The notes below the pieces were generated by a model. The model worked only from the letters and a program-made list of their open reading frames with translations, was not told the origin of the DNA and ran no database searches. Of a DNA stretch of 64,000 nt, positions 30,601-39,800 are shown piece by piece. The stretch lies in contig NZ_CP008887.1 in the NCBI RefSeq assembly GCF_000769655.1, positions 372,001-436,000 of the forward strand, written 5' to 3'. Within the stretch, counting starts at the first letter, position 1. The number at the start of each line of letters is the position of its first letter. Both the position numbers and the translations under genes were made by a program. This DNA is from Thermococcus eurythermalis. GTDB taxonomy: Archaea; Methanobacteriota_B; Thermococci; Thermococcales; Thermococcaceae.

Positions 30601-31550
30601 TCACAAGAGGATTCACAACAGGAGCGAACGAGTTCTTCTACCTTGAACCTATCAAGAACCCGATAGAGTGGCCAGTCTGTCCTATTTGTGGCAGGGTTCA
30701 CAGGCCGGAGGAAGGATTAGTCGCCGTCAAAAATAAAGCGGGTTGGGAGGGCTACATTGAGGAGGAGTTTTTGAGGCCTGTAATAATAAGTCCCCGAGAA
30801 ATTAGGAAACCTCTAATCTATGAGCAAGAACTAAAGATGGTAGCGTTTATTTGTAACGAATCCAAAGATTCGCTAAAAGATCATCAAAAACTTCACGCTC
30901 TTAATTACATCCAATGGGGAGAGCAGAGAGGATATCCTCAGCGTAGCACCCTTAAAAGTAGAAAGCCTTGGTATGGACTAGTTCCCCATAAAACTCCTGA
31001 TGTACTATGGCCAATGATACACAATGACAGGCTTATTGTTGGGATTTTGCAGAGTAGAAATATTGTAGTTGATCACAACCTATTTGAGATAACTGCCGAC
31101 GAAAAAAATGCATCATTGGCTCTTTTTGCATCATTATTTGCAACATACCAGGCACTTATTCGAGAACTTATTGGACGTTCGAATCTTGGAGAAGGAGCGC
31201 TGAAGACTGAAGGAGTTGATATTCAAAAGCTTATTGTCTTTAAGCCTGAAGCTTTGGCTGGATTCACAGAACAGCTAAAACAGGTGTTTGAAAGACTGAA
31301 AGACTACGAAATCAAGTCCATCTTCGAGGAGCTCGGCCTCCCGAAGCCCAACCGCGATTTGAGCAACATCAACCCCGAGGACGTCTCCCTCGACAGGGTT
31401 CTTCCCGACAGGCGGGAGCTCGACAGGGTCATCTTCGAGGCCCTTGGATTGACGGAGGAGGAGCAGCTTGAGGTTTACAGGGCGGTGGTTGAGCTCGTGA
31501 AGGCGAGATTAGTTAAGGCGAGGACGTTTTCGAAGAAGGGGAGGGGGTGA
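27603..31550 (+). CDS. Large N6-adenine DNA methyltransferase, PglX/Eco57I type
   Basis: A 1315-residue modification enzyme, from ATG 27603 behind AGGTGGGAT. The SAM motif VVDPAAGSGAFLVGM is at about residue 510 and the catalytic DIVIANPPYV at about 735, an arrangement of gamma-class adenine methyltransferases with a long insert. No PD-(D/E)XK motif is obvious in the N-terminal half, so restriction may rely on other island genes. A CPICGRVH zinc-ribbon motif is near residue 1024. The presumed target recognition region (about 1050-1225, bases 30770-31270) is clearly AT-richer than the rest, suggesting a swapped specificity domain. The partner may be the PLD-helicase at 36837. Confidence 0.85.
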   Translation: MVRDKAEKIKAVLEGLEKETKTEEAIKTFREIFTKFWGFSYRDEDIEREYLDNFVDGNTGVLKVIAITEPEEGAEFFVIYGETWSDTVRYRQRLIKRLLEFTGSLGLDFANFILILDIKKSAGGPRKFWKLIVPLYQRHLESAKLNIYTIDPEDKKLRTLAWNLARVSEEIEKKRKVLPASEIRALINEHMLVQPLTEQFFEDYKEYYLKLKDWIKASYGDALRKACPPDYLSTVDESAKVPQEKAEDIFVERAAKTFAHTFFNRLMFVYFLQKKGWIVDRATLRKELREKVDVKNFVRWLLEQHEEYGGNFYGDYLRVLFLYAMNTPRRDWARLKTPEVKETLSKIPSPTVRDVFLYGVPYFNGGLFSPVKMEGVNLDEIITEIDDNLLRRIIVDFFEGYNFTVTEETPYEVEVAVDPAMLGKIYESLIAEEEKAGEEEERRASGIFYTPRAEVDFMCRMAVYQYLRRNTGVGEELIRGFVFTPAHEWKPGKLSWGEIEELERALNEVKVVDPAAGSGAFLVGMYHLLIELHEKLTEDSRATYKKKLEIIRDNIYGVDIKEWAIRVAKLRLWLALIEEEERIPNEPILPNLETKLAVGDSLAPPHFVLKLGGRKRVIEIPLAKFREGLKLLGARRGASEAIVAYKGLVRKYYMGEKIDGKPVTLRDIEKAKWGVLQEFLEMALQEELKAKEKKEIKLLLEAVKKEDFSALEKPPFIWELDFPDVMLEKKGFDIVIANPPYVRQEKIYPEYYDLAEFQMLPKKEQNRLKKEYKNRIKTHMETIIKEKFKHEMKLPGRSDLYAYFFVQGVNLLNPKGALVFITSNSWLDVDFGKALQEFFLRFTHLKAVIDYTRRSFEQADVNTVITVLTRKPKELFNTVGEECVNFILLKRGFEGIESGVAEKLLECYAGKVKGVEVFGGEVYSYEDDDVRVRSVKAVELARMGGFEVGKRNPLLGTYNIFGEYGGMKWGGILIRAPRIFYVILEKGKGKLVRLGDIAEVTRGFTTGANEFFYLEPIKNPIEWPVCPICGRVHRPEEGLVAVKNKAGWEGYIEEEFLRPVIISPREIRKPLIYEQELKMVAFICNESKDSLKDHQKLHALNYIQWGEQRGYPQRSTLKSRKPWYGLVPHKTPDVLWPMIHNDRLIVGILQSRNIVVDHNLFEITADEKNASLALFASLFATYQALIRELIGRSNLGEGALKTEGVDIQKLIVFKPEALAGFTEQLKQVFERLKDYEIKSIFEELGLPKPNRDLSNINPEDVSLDRVLPDRRELDRVIFEALGLTEEEQLEVYRAVVELVKARLVKARTFSKKGRG

Positions 31551-31556
31551 TTCCGT

Positions 31557-32135
31557 GTGCTTAAAGGATGGGCAAAGCTTATTCTTGGGTTATTAGCTTA
31601 TTCTCCTCTCTTTGTGATAATATTGATAAAGAACCTTCCTCTGATGTGGGGACTCATTGCTGGGGCGGGGGTATTTATTATAATTTTCCTGTTGTCTCGG
31701 GCAGTAATAAACTCCGTGAGGAAAACAAGTGGACAGTTAATATTGGTTAAAATAGATAGGGATCTTAATGAACAATATGTTGGTTTTATCGTCACATACA
31801 TAGTTCCGTTTATTGGAACCATTAGGACAGTAAATGATGTGATCTCACTGGGAATTTTGTTAGTAGTTATATTTGCTCTGTATCTAACGACGTCTCTATT
31901 TGCTGTTAATCCCTTATTGAAGTTACTTTTTGGATACAATCTTTATCTATGCACTATTAATAATAAAGATGGAATACTGTTGTCAATGGAAAAACTTAAT
32001 AGGGATGAAGAATTATTTTTGCCAGCATATTGCCTAGATTCAGGATCCCACATTTTCATTCATCATAGGGGAGGTGTGATGAAACATGAGTCAGGTAACA
32101 GCGGAGATAGAGGAAAAGACTCTAACAAGAATTAA
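31557..32135 (+). CDS. KwaA-like membrane protein of a Kiwa-type defence system
   Basis: A 192-residue protein with four membrane helices (about 8-24, 30-49, 73-88, 96-118), then NPLLKLLFGYNLYL and a soluble tail. Size, helix number and the NPLL..GYNLY segment match what I recall of KwaA, the membrane sensor of the two-gene Kiwa antiphage system. The next gene, overlapping by 50 bases, looks like KwaB. The start is GTG 31557 behind GGTGATT. Base composition is much richer in A and T than the flanking methyltransferase, a sign of acquisition. The identification rests mainly on the gene pair. Confidence 0.55.
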   Translation: MLKGWAKLILGLLAYSPLFVIILIKNLPLMWGLIAGAGVFIIIFLLSRAVINSVRKTSGQLILVKIDRDLNEQYVGFIVTYIVPFIGTIRTVNDVISLGILLVVIFALYLTTSLFAVNPLLKLLFGYNLYLCTINNKDGILLSMEKLNRDEELFLPAYCLDSGSHIFIHHRGGVMKHESGNSGDRGKDSNKN

Positions 32136-33162
32136 AGTTTCAGACCTTGAATTTCCCCCATTGGATAAAGTTCAGGATGAAGTTCCAGTCATTACTCCAA
32201 GAATGTTTATCATCAAACGATATCGTACCCCAAAAGAGGAGAGTACTCCTTACAAGTACCTATTTTATCCTGCCACCATTACTGATGAAGTGGTAGGAAG
32301 CTTTAAGGAAATCCTATCCACTTACATTGATTACATTTCAGAGCTAGAAACTGAAAGTATTCCCATGTATCATCCAGATTTGGAAGAATTTCCTTGCTAT
32401 GTTGAATTAACTTCAGATGGCTTCCCGTACTGGTCCTATTTTGTCAATGTCCTGAGGTTGGACTATGAGGCAAAAGCTCCCAAGAACATCGAGAGTAATC
32501 TCTGGGGATATCTGTTTTATCTACGTGCTCCATACTACGCAATAGGATATGCGAAGAGATTATCAAAATCCAAAATTGTCAAGAAGAAACGTTTTTTAAA
32601 AGGTGGCCTTGTTGATAGAAATATTGTCTTTAATTCAGTCGAAGAAATCGATGGGATAGAATTTGATGAGTCTGTAGACTTTTTATTTGTTGTAAAATTT
32701 AGCAAGAACGACCCCAACCAAGTAAAATCTTCATGGGGAATAATCTGGAACAAGAACGGTTTTGAGTCCCTGTTAAATGTCTATGAATATCAAAAGCAAA
32801 AAGCCCTAGAAGTCCTAGAGCAATGTAATACGCTTCAATCTGTTCTCACAGATGAAGACCTTCAAAATTTCAAGCAGACTGTAGAATCTAACAGACAGCT
32901 CCATAAAATGCTACTTCATCCGGTGACAAAACAATACATGAATGAGGCAACTATAGAGGATTTCAAATGGGTAAAAGAAAAGTTTGGCGATGAAGTTTCT
33001 TTTGATATCGACGAAGATTCAAATAGAGTCATACTTCCCCCTACTGATTCTGAAGAATACAAAAAGGCTGTTAGAGAGGTTTTAGGAGTGATAGGAGCTA
33101 GGTTCACAAAAACCCTCAATGATCAACACATTTCAAAGGGAAAACCTGAAGAGTTGAGGTGA
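32086..33162 (+). CDS. KwaB/DUF4868-like protein of a Kiwa-type defence system
   Basis: A 358-residue soluble protein resembling the DUF4868 family, which includes KwaB. Supporting segments are YYAIGYAKRLSKSKIVKKK in mid-protein, then FNSVEEIDGIEFDESVDFLF, NKNGFESLLNVYEYQKQKA, and a helical C-terminal part with NRQLHKML. KwaB binds DNA and, with KwaA, blocks phage replication and transcription at the membrane. The start ATG 32086 follows GAGGTGTGATG and lies within the end of the kwaA-like frame, so the two are coupled. The assignment is from memory of the family and needs a profile search. Confidence 0.6.
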   Translation: MSQVTAEIEEKTLTRIKVSDLEFPPLDKVQDEVPVITPRMFIIKRYRTPKEESTPYKYLFYPATITDEVVGSFKEILSTYIDYISELETESIPMYHPDLEEFPCYVELTSDGFPYWSYFVNVLRLDYEAKAPKNIESNLWGYLFYLRAPYYAIGYAKRLSKSKIVKKKRFLKGGLVDRNIVFNSVEEIDGIEFDESVDFLFVVKFSKNDPNQVKSSWGIIWNKNGFESLLNVYEYQKQKALEVLEQCNTLQSVLTDEDLQNFKQTVESNRQLHKMLLHPVTKQYMNEATIEDFKWVKEKFGDEVSFDIDEDSNRVILPPTDSEEYKKAVREVLGVIGARFTKTLNDQHISKGKPEELR

Positions 33163-33169
33163 TAGAACT

Positions 33170-34075
33170 ATGAGTGATACTCTAAGAAAATTAAGCTACG
33201 AATTAGATAATGCTTTGAAATTTTCTATTCAGGATAGTCCTATAGGTAAGGAACCCAAAATTGTTGAAACGTATTTAACTAATATTTCCGCCATGTTCAC
33301 ACACCCATTTCCATTACGAGCCGATAATCAGTGGCATTTAGTATCAATCCGTACAAAATTTGTCCACCAGAAGCCATATGCATTATTTAGTTCTAGTGGA
33401 CCATGCGGAAAAACAAAGATAGAATTGGGAGATATCCTATTTGTCGTAAAATATCTTGATTCCCACTCGATACCAATCGAAATAAGAGCCTCATTTCTTC
33501 AAGCAAAGCTAACTAATAAAAACATGTGGAAAATAACAGCCCATCAGCAAGAATTTCTAATGAGTCCCCACAGATACAAATTCAAATTTGGTAAAAAGTG
33601 GGATAGTGACCAGCAAGAAAGAAGAATAAATTCCAGATCTAGTTGGTTGTTCACATACTTATTAATGTCTACCCAGGGCGTTCCCAATTTAGCTACGAGT
33701 CCAGAAATTGTGGAGCTCTGGAGGCAAAAACCATGTAAAGATTACACAATACCAATGGATTTCTTTGTTCCAGTCATTTACTCAAGAACACCCCAATTTT
33801 CAGGTTTTGTATGGTATAACAAATTTGTAGGTGGAAGCTATGCATTATGGCTCTACAAGTTCCTCAGAAAGAATGGAGTGGGGGGATACATTGTCAATAA
33901 TGGTAAGATTTCAAATTTAGAATTGAATGATTTAGTTAATACAATTCACAGATTTGTAGGCTTTCTACCTGATCCCCCTAAGGAGTTTGAGGGATATTAC
34001 GGTGAAGGAACATTTGGGATCATTGAGTTCACGTTCACTCCAGTAGAAGAAAGAGAACTTAGGAGACTTGACTGA
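33170..34075 (+). CDS. Uncharacterised third gene of the Kiwa-like operon, possible nuclease
   Basis: A 301-residue protein that I do not recognise. It starts seven bases after the KwaB-like stop with GGTGAT upstream, so it belongs to the same AT-rich operon. At residues about 80-112 it reads KIELGDILFVV ... ASFLQAKLTNKNMW. An acidic residue, a GD and a QxK separated this way resemble the D-QxK variant of PD-(D/E)XK nucleases, as in Mrr- and Cap4-type enzymes. If so, it would be an effector added to Kiwa. The C-terminal half (VWYNKFVGGSYALWLYKFL onward) has no assignment. Confidence 0.6.
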   Translation: MSDTLRKLSYELDNALKFSIQDSPIGKEPKIVETYLTNISAMFTHPFPLRADNQWHLVSIRTKFVHQKPYALFSSSGPCGKTKIELGDILFVVKYLDSHSIPIEIRASFLQAKLTNKNMWKITAHQQEFLMSPHRYKFKFGKKWDSDQQERRINSRSSWLFTYLLMSTQGVPNLATSPEIVELWRQKPCKDYTIPMDFFVPVIYSRTPQFSGFVWYNKFVGGSYALWLYKFLRKNGVGGYIVNNGKISNLELNDLVNTIHRFVGFLPDPPKEFEGYYGEGTFGIIEFTFTPVEERELRRLD

Positions 34076-34135
34076 AGTTCCCTCCCAAAATCGAAGCCAT
34101 CTCAATAATAACTGACATGTTAGATGGGGATTCCT

Positions 34136-34870
34136 ATGCACAACCTCGATAAAGCGTTGCTGGAACTCTTTGCTAGCTCCGGAGGAACTCTCACAGCAAA
34201 CTTAAAACCATACCTTAGCCTAATTCTTGAGATTTATGGAGCATTTGAGATTCTCGACCGATTCATCAAATGGAGGAAGAAAGAAGAAAAGAGGAGAAAA
34301 CTCAAAAGATCCCTTGCACTCACGTTCCAGAAAAAGCTCGACAAGGCTCGTAATGATCTTGAAAAACTGGCGGATGACCTTGCATACGCGTTTGGGGCCC
34401 TGTTCATTTACTCCATTGCAATACCCCCATTTGAACCCAAAGAAAAGGCCAGAGACATAATCAAACAGCTCGAAAATGATTACATCGAGATGACAAAGAG
34501 CATGGGGGAATTAATGAGATTGGTCAAGAAACACGAAAAAATGATAGTTTCGGCCCTTGAGCTAGATGAAACCCAAATTATGTTGCTGGAAGGTTTAAGT
34601 GAGGCTTTTGAAAAAGAAACCCCGGATATCAAGGCACTCGTGGACTACCTGCCCCTAATCGTTCAGGAAATGCAGAAGACTGAAAAAGAGAGAAAGGCTT
34701 TCGGCCGTGAGCTTGCTAAAGGAATAGGAAAGTTCAACTCTACTACCGGACTCGCTGTAATAAACCGAGCCCTCGGAATCAACCGGCGGTACAAGAGGTG
34801 CTTCAAAAAAGCGGCTAAGCACGGACTCAAAGAGTTCTCCGAGAAGTTTAATGAATGCATCGCCCGTTAA
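34136..34870 (+). CDS. Coiled-coil protein of unknown function
   Basis: A 244-residue, strongly charged helical protein; the start is ATG 34136 behind GGGGATT (ATG 34124 is also possible). It has a hydrophobic N-terminal part (YLSLILEIYGAFEILDRFI), a basic stretch KKEEKRRKLKRS, and long helices likely to form a coiled coil. One weak hydrophobic segment (YAFGALFIYSIAIPPF, about 85-100) could touch the membrane. It is convergent with the minus-strand HEPN-like operon. Function is unknown; it lies inside the defence island. Confidence 0.6.
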   Translation: MHNLDKALLELFASSGGTLTANLKPYLSLILEIYGAFEILDRFIKWRKKEEKRRKLKRSLALTFQKKLDKARNDLEKLADDLAYAFGALFIYSIAIPPFEPKEKARDIIKQLENDYIEMTKSMGELMRLVKKHEKMIVSALELDETQIMLLEGLSEAFEKETPDIKALVDYLPLIVQEMQKTEKERKAFGRELAKGIGKFNSTTGLAVINRALGINRRYKRCFKKAAKHGLKEFSEKFNECIAR

Positions 34871-34890
34871 CTTCCCACCCACTTATCCCC

Positions 34891-35457
34891 TCAGCGCAGT
34901 GTTTTCAAGGCCCTCTTGATGCAATCAATAACCGTATTCTTGCGCACCCGAATGATATCCTCTAACTTATCCCCGTCCTCATCATCGAGTAGGTTTTCCA
35001 CAAAGGAGTACTTTCGCTGGGCTTTTCGAACGTAGGATTGTGATGAGAAGTTAACTTTTTCCGAGCCTCTTGGCGTTTTAATCTCCGGCATCTCTTTTAG
35101 GTCGTAGTCCGCCGCGTTTCTTAGGCTCCTAAGATATACCATGGAATTATGAACTTGCCTGATCCTAACATCGTTAATTTCCTCTTTAAGTGCTTCAAGA
35201 AAAGCTATTATTGCTGCATGGGGGCTACCACCCTCAAGGGAAGCGATGAAGTCCCTAAGATCCTTATCACATAGGGATGGAGGGTATTTTTTCAACCCGT
35301 TCTTTAAAACCTCCCGCAGCTGTAAAAAGGCCGAGTAATAATACCTTCCAACAGCCGTTCTGTTTATGGCATCTCGAGGGGGAGCGCCTGAGTCATTATT
35401 TAAAGAACTTAAATAGTCCCCAACTAACTTGAACCCCTTTGGGTCAAAGTCGGGCAT
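34891..35457 (-). CDS. HEPN-like protein
   Basis: A 188-residue helical protein, last of a three-gene minus-strand operon. AVGRYYYSAFLQLREVL near residue 35 and LRSLRNAADYDL near residue 110 follow the HEPN/UPF0332 pattern of a YY-AF helix and an LR..ADYD helix. The canonical RxxxxH ribonuclease motif is not evident, so it may be a non-catalytic HEPN domain. HEPN proteins are frequent in toxin-antitoxin and antiphage systems. The downstream edge faces the convergent coiled-coil gene. Confidence 0.65.
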   Translation of the reverse strand: MPDFDPKGFKLVGDYLSSLNNDSGAPPRDAINRTAVGRYYYSAFLQLREVLKNGLKKYPPSLCDKDLRDFIASLEGGSPHAAIIAFLEALKEEINDVRIRQVHNSMVYLRSLRNAADYDLKEMPEIKTPRGSEKVNFSSQSYVRKAQRKYSFVENLLDDEDGDKLEDIIRVRKNTVIDCIKRALKTLR

Positions 35458-35469
35458 GCTACCCCACCA

Positions 35470-36009
35470 TCATTCAAAGAGAGAGTACACGAGTATTCTG
35501 TTGGATACCTTGGGGTCTGCTGAGAGGAGCTGGTACTCAAAGTCCTCAGACATATCAACTGCTTCCTCGGAATCTTTGAACTTCGCTATTATTACAATGT
35601 GGGGGTTGAGGCCGCCTTCGGGGGTTCCTGCAGTTATCTTTATCTCCCTGACTTCTGGCTTGTCCAACCATTCGGGGAGAATTCTTAGGAGATAACCGAG
35701 TATCAGCTCTTTGTGAGGTATCGAAGTCTCAAGCAGGGATTCAAGATCTACATTAAGCTTTCCCTTCCACCCCTCCTGAAGGCTCGAAAGGAGTACAATC
35801 TCACGAAGGGTTAGCAGCGCCCTCGCTATGTTTGATGAGAGTGCTGACAGAGCGCTTTCTAACGCACTTGTTACTTCCTCAGATACAGTTAGCACCTCCT
35901 CTGGCTCCTCTGAGGATAACGCCAGGCCGCTCTCGTAGTAGAGCGTTTGCTGTCCAGCTCGAATGGTTCCCGTGAAGTACTGGTTAGTTTCCTTGAGCGA
36001 CATCGCCAT
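35470..36009 (-). CDS. Uncharacterised protein of HEPN-linked operon, middle gene
   Basis: A 179-residue protein without recognised motifs. The N-terminal half is a Ser/Leu/Glu-rich helical region (EVTSALESALSALSSNIARALL). The C-terminal half is more globular with REIKITAGTPEGGLNPHIVI and ends RILVYSLFE. Its start overlaps the upstream 195-residue gene by 26 bases and its stop is 13 bases from the HEPN-like gene, so the three are one operon. Role unknown; probably a structural partner of its neighbours. Confidence 0.6.
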   Translation of the reverse strand: MAMSLKETNQYFTGTIRAGQQTLYYESGLALSSEEPEEVLTVSEEVTSALESALSALSSNIARALLTLREIVLLSSLQEGWKGKLNVDLESLLETSIPHKELILGYLLRILPEWLDKPEVREIKITAGTPEGGLNPHIVIIAKFKDSEEAVDMSEDFEYQLLSADPKVSNRILVYSLFE

Positions 36010-36571
36010 CGCTGAGCACCTCCCCTATAGCGTTGTAGAGTTTCATCAAATCCCCTTTTGTCATGATAAGGTTGATTGCAACGGGCTTCTTGTCCTTTAA
36101 GTGTTCGATTTTTAAGAGGTAGTACTTCAACTCCGCTCCATCCACGTTTATCTCTGCAGGATGCACCTCAATATTGTCAATTACAGGCAGGGTATAGGCT
36201 CTTTTGAGTTTGGCTTTTACTCTGAGGTCAGGAACGTTGAAGGTTTCAGAGATTTTCTTTTCAATCTCATTTTCGGGCTCCTTTTCGTTGAAGACCATCT
36301 CTCCCAGTATCTTTAGTGTTTTTTTCATTGCCGCATTTAGATAGCGTTTCTGCTCGTTCGTATCAAGGCCCATTTCTTTAAGGGTGGAGAGCACGTTGTT
36401 GCCTGGGAGGGATATTGTGAGCTGACCATCCTTACCAAGGGCAACCTTTGGCCGGTAGTCTGAGAGAACTTTTTCAATGACTTTATTGATTAGATCATCA
36501 TCAAGCTTTGGCTTTTCACTCTCTGCTTTCGCCAGCAACTGGAGAATCTTAATAAGTTCGCTGTTCTCCAT
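35984..36571 (-). CDS. Uncharacterised protein of HEPN-linked operon, first gene
   Basis: A 195-residue soluble protein with no family I can name. It has an N-terminal helical region, then a beta-rich part with VALGKDGQLTISLPGNNVL and a C-terminal stretch DGAELKYYLLKIEHLKDKKPVAINLIM. It heads the minus-strand trio. The promoter is probably the gatatatcc element near 36618-36627, which is close to palindromic and may also serve the plus-strand side. Confidence 0.6.
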   Translation of the reverse strand: MENSELIKILQLLAKAESEKPKLDDDLINKVIEKVLSDYRPKVALGKDGQLTISLPGNNVLSTLKEMGLDTNEQKRYLNAAMKKTLKILGEMVFNEKEPENEIEKKISETFNVPDLRVKAKLKRAYTLPVIDNIEVHPAEINVDGAELKYYLLKIEHLKDKKPVAINLIMTKGDLMKLYNAIGEVLSDGDVAQGN

Positions 36572-36633
36572 AGAATGCCCCCACTTCTTCTTGGGTTTCT
36601 GAGCTTAAAAAAATTCCGTCTGGATATATCAGT

Positions 36634-36825
36634 TTGACTAACAACCTCAAGAACGCGGTGGTGGCCCTCGGAGAGGGAGGGCTCCTTAATGACCTTAGAT
36701 CCAAAATGGAAAAGGACGTAGGCCTCCTAATTGAGCCAGTATCAATGGAAGAGTTTTTGAACTTTGTTGAAGAGTTACGATTGGAACTCATAGGTATTGT
36801 CGCAGAATTGGGGGGACTTAGTTGA
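36634..36825 (+). CDS. Possible 63-residue protein upstream of the PLD-helicase
   Basis: An open frame that would start at TTG 36634 (or GTG 36658) and end in TGA 36825, eleven bases before the helicase start, with GGTGAAA just after its stop serving the helicase. The product would be helical and acidic (MEEFLNFVEELRLELIGIVAELGG). No clear ribosome binding site supports the start, so it could be a small antitoxin-like partner, a gene remnant or chance. Confidence 0.35.
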   Translation: MTNNLKNAVVALGEGGLLNDLRSKMEKDVGLLIEPVSMEEFLNFVEELRLELIGIVAELGGLS

Positions 36826-36836
36826 GGTGAAAACTG

Positions 36837-39800
36837 ATGTCTGAGTCCGCAATCTCCCTCCTCGACAAATACGGGCTTGTGGATAACAGAATTAGAGAAG
36901 TGAATGGTAAGAAAAAGGGAATCAGGCTGATAGACGTCCTCAGGGAAGTATTAACCTCCGGGGACTACAACAGGATTGACGTCGCCGTGGGCTTTCTGTT
37001 CATCAGCGGCATGAAAGAAATACAGGATGAGCTTGAAGAGTTCTTCTCCAACGGCGGAAAAATGCGCATAGTAATTGGGAACCAGACCAACAGGGAGACC
37101 TACGAACAGCTGAGCATGGTTTATCATTCCCTCGAAGCCCTGAAGAGATTAAAGGAGAAAGTCGAAAGCGAAAAATCGGATCTGGATGAGCAGAGCAGGG
37201 ACATTGAGGCCAACGCAAACTACATGGAGCAGACTCTTGAGAACGAGGAATTCCTCCAAAAACTGCTGAAATGGCTCAGAGACGAGAAACTTGAGATCCG
37301 CGTTTATGTGAAGGAATTCATGCATGCCAAGGCGTACCTGTTCTACCCTTCGAGGGGCTCTGTTACGAGAATCGGGCTGGTGGGCTCCAGCAACTTCACC
37401 CTGGCAGGATTTTCGGGCAATACGGAGCTAAACGCGCTCGTCCAGTCAACGCACTTCGAGAGCCTCAAGGAATGGTACGAGGAGATATGGGAAGAGGCCG
37501 TCCCGTTTAATCCCAAGCTTCTTGAAGTGATTGAGAGAAGCTGGGCAAACCAGATCCCTGGAAACCTTCCATTGCCATACGAGGTCTTAATTCGGGGTCT
37601 CTATGAACTCTACAAGGAGATGCTGGAGGAAGACTCAAAATTCTTGCTAAGGAAACTGGATGAGACCCTCTACGATTTCCAGAGGGACGCCGTCAGAAGG
37701 GCCATAGCAATAGTAAACAAGTACGGTGGAGTTCTCATAAGCGATGTGGTCGGCCTTGGAAAGAGTTACATAGGCCTGGCCCTGCTGGAGCACTTCTCCC
37801 TTTTCGAGCTCCTCCATGGACGCTCAAAAGAGGTGGCGGTGATAGCTCCTCCGGAACTGGTTAAGTACTGGGAAGGCCTTCTCAACGAATTCCGCATTCC
37901 GGGAAGGGTGTTTTCCGCGGGTTTATTACCTCGCAGAGAACTCTCACCTGAAAAATACCGGGAGATGGAGAATTACATTCGGAGCGTGGAGACTGTTCTG
38001 GTGGACGAGGCCCACCACTACGCCAACACCAACACAAAATCTTATAGAAACCTTCAGGAACTCCTCACTGGTAAGAGGGTTATTCTCCTCACGGCAACCC
38101 CCTACAGGAAGCAGTACAAAGACATAATCAACCAGATTCGCCTATTCCTACCTGAGAGAAGGCACCCATTCCCGATAACACCCCAAACATGGGATGAGCT
38201 GGTAAAAGCTATCGAAAAAGGGGAGATAGACCCCTCGTACGTCCTGCGGGAGATAATGATAAGGAGAACCAGATACGATATTCTGCGTCTTTACGGCGGA
38301 AAAGACAACTGCATAAAAGTAAAAAGGCGTAAAGAACCCTTATGCTTCCCCAGAAGAAAACTTTCAGTCCTGACGTACAAGATATCGGAAGTTTACCCGA
38401 TTGAGTTCGTCCCCAAGGAGCTTGTCTCAAAGATAGCCTTTGACTCGTCAATAAAACCGGATGATATCTACACCCTCTTCCTCGCAGGTATTAGCTCCAT
38501 GAAATACGCGAGGTTTGCCCTCTATGACTATGTGATACCCCACTACAAAGATGCCGAACCCTACAGAAGCCTGTCCTCCGTTGGGAGGAACCTAAGGGGC
38601 CTAATGAGGATTCTCTACCTCAAACGCCTTGAGAGTTCATGGTATGCCATGTACCAGACCCTTAGGAGGGACATAATAAAGACCGAGAACTTCATCAAGT
38701 TCGTGGAGCACAAGTTCATCCCGGCTGGAGACGAGTTCGATGACGTTCTCCTCGGAAAGATAAATGGAAACAGGACACCCAAGGTTCTCAGCGATGAGGA
38801 AGTTGAAGGATTCATCAAGGAGTACACCGCCTCAAGAACTCCACAGTACAAGGCCGGTGCCTTTAGGAGGAGTGAACTTCTGGATGACCTCCGCTACGAT
38901 CTGGAAAAGCTCAAGGCCATGGAGGCGGCCCTACGTCCCCTAAAGGAATACCTCGAAAAGAATCCAGGAAGGGACCCAAAACTAAAGGTTCTTGCTGAAG
39001 AAATACAGAAGCTGTGGAAGGAGGGGAAGAAGATACTGGTTTTCAGTGAGTTTGAGGAGACCGTTCAGTGGGTTTACAATGGACTCCAGGAGATTATAGA
39101 GAACGAAGAACTCAAACGCAAGATGGCATACGTAAGTTCGAATACAAAAGGAATTGCCGAGAAGATAAGGCGGTTTGCACCGAAGGCCAACAGATATGAG
39201 GAATACATAGACAAAGAGGACGAGCTTGACATCTTGATCTCCACGGACGTTCTCAGTGAGGGTCTTAACCTCCAGGACGCCAACGTTGTTGTTAATTACG
39301 ACCTTCACTGGACTCCCATAAAGCTCATACAGCGCATAGGAAGAGTTGACAGAATAGGAACAAAACACGACAAAATATTGGTCTATAACTTCTTTCCCGA
39401 GACCAAACTCGAAGAGAATCTGGGCCTGGTTGAGAAGGTCAGGAGAAGGATTGCAGAGTTCAACAATGCACTCGGTGCTGACGGTAAAATCCTCGAAGAG
39501 TCTGAAGAGTGGAACCCGTCTGCGATAGAGGCGATTTATCGGACCAGTAACTTAGATGAGATTGAACTTGAAGCTGATAAGTCCCTCCTCTCGGTCACAA
39601 CATTTGCGGAGAAACTTGTGAGGGAATACATGGAATCCCACAAGGAAAGGTTTGAAGAACTGAAAAAGAGATATTCAATGAGAAGCATTGCTCTTTCAGA
39701 CGCTAAAGAGCCTTATGCTTTCTTTGTCCTCTCCAACGGTGTTACGTCACAATACTTAATCTACAGACTGGTGGATGGAGAATGGAGGAAGCAGAACGTC

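Noticed and set aside
36549-36791. Minus-strand 80-codon frame upstream of the PLD-helicase
   Set aside because: Ser/Arg-rich composition typical of antisense frames; the plus strand has the more protein-like reading, though that too is uncertain.
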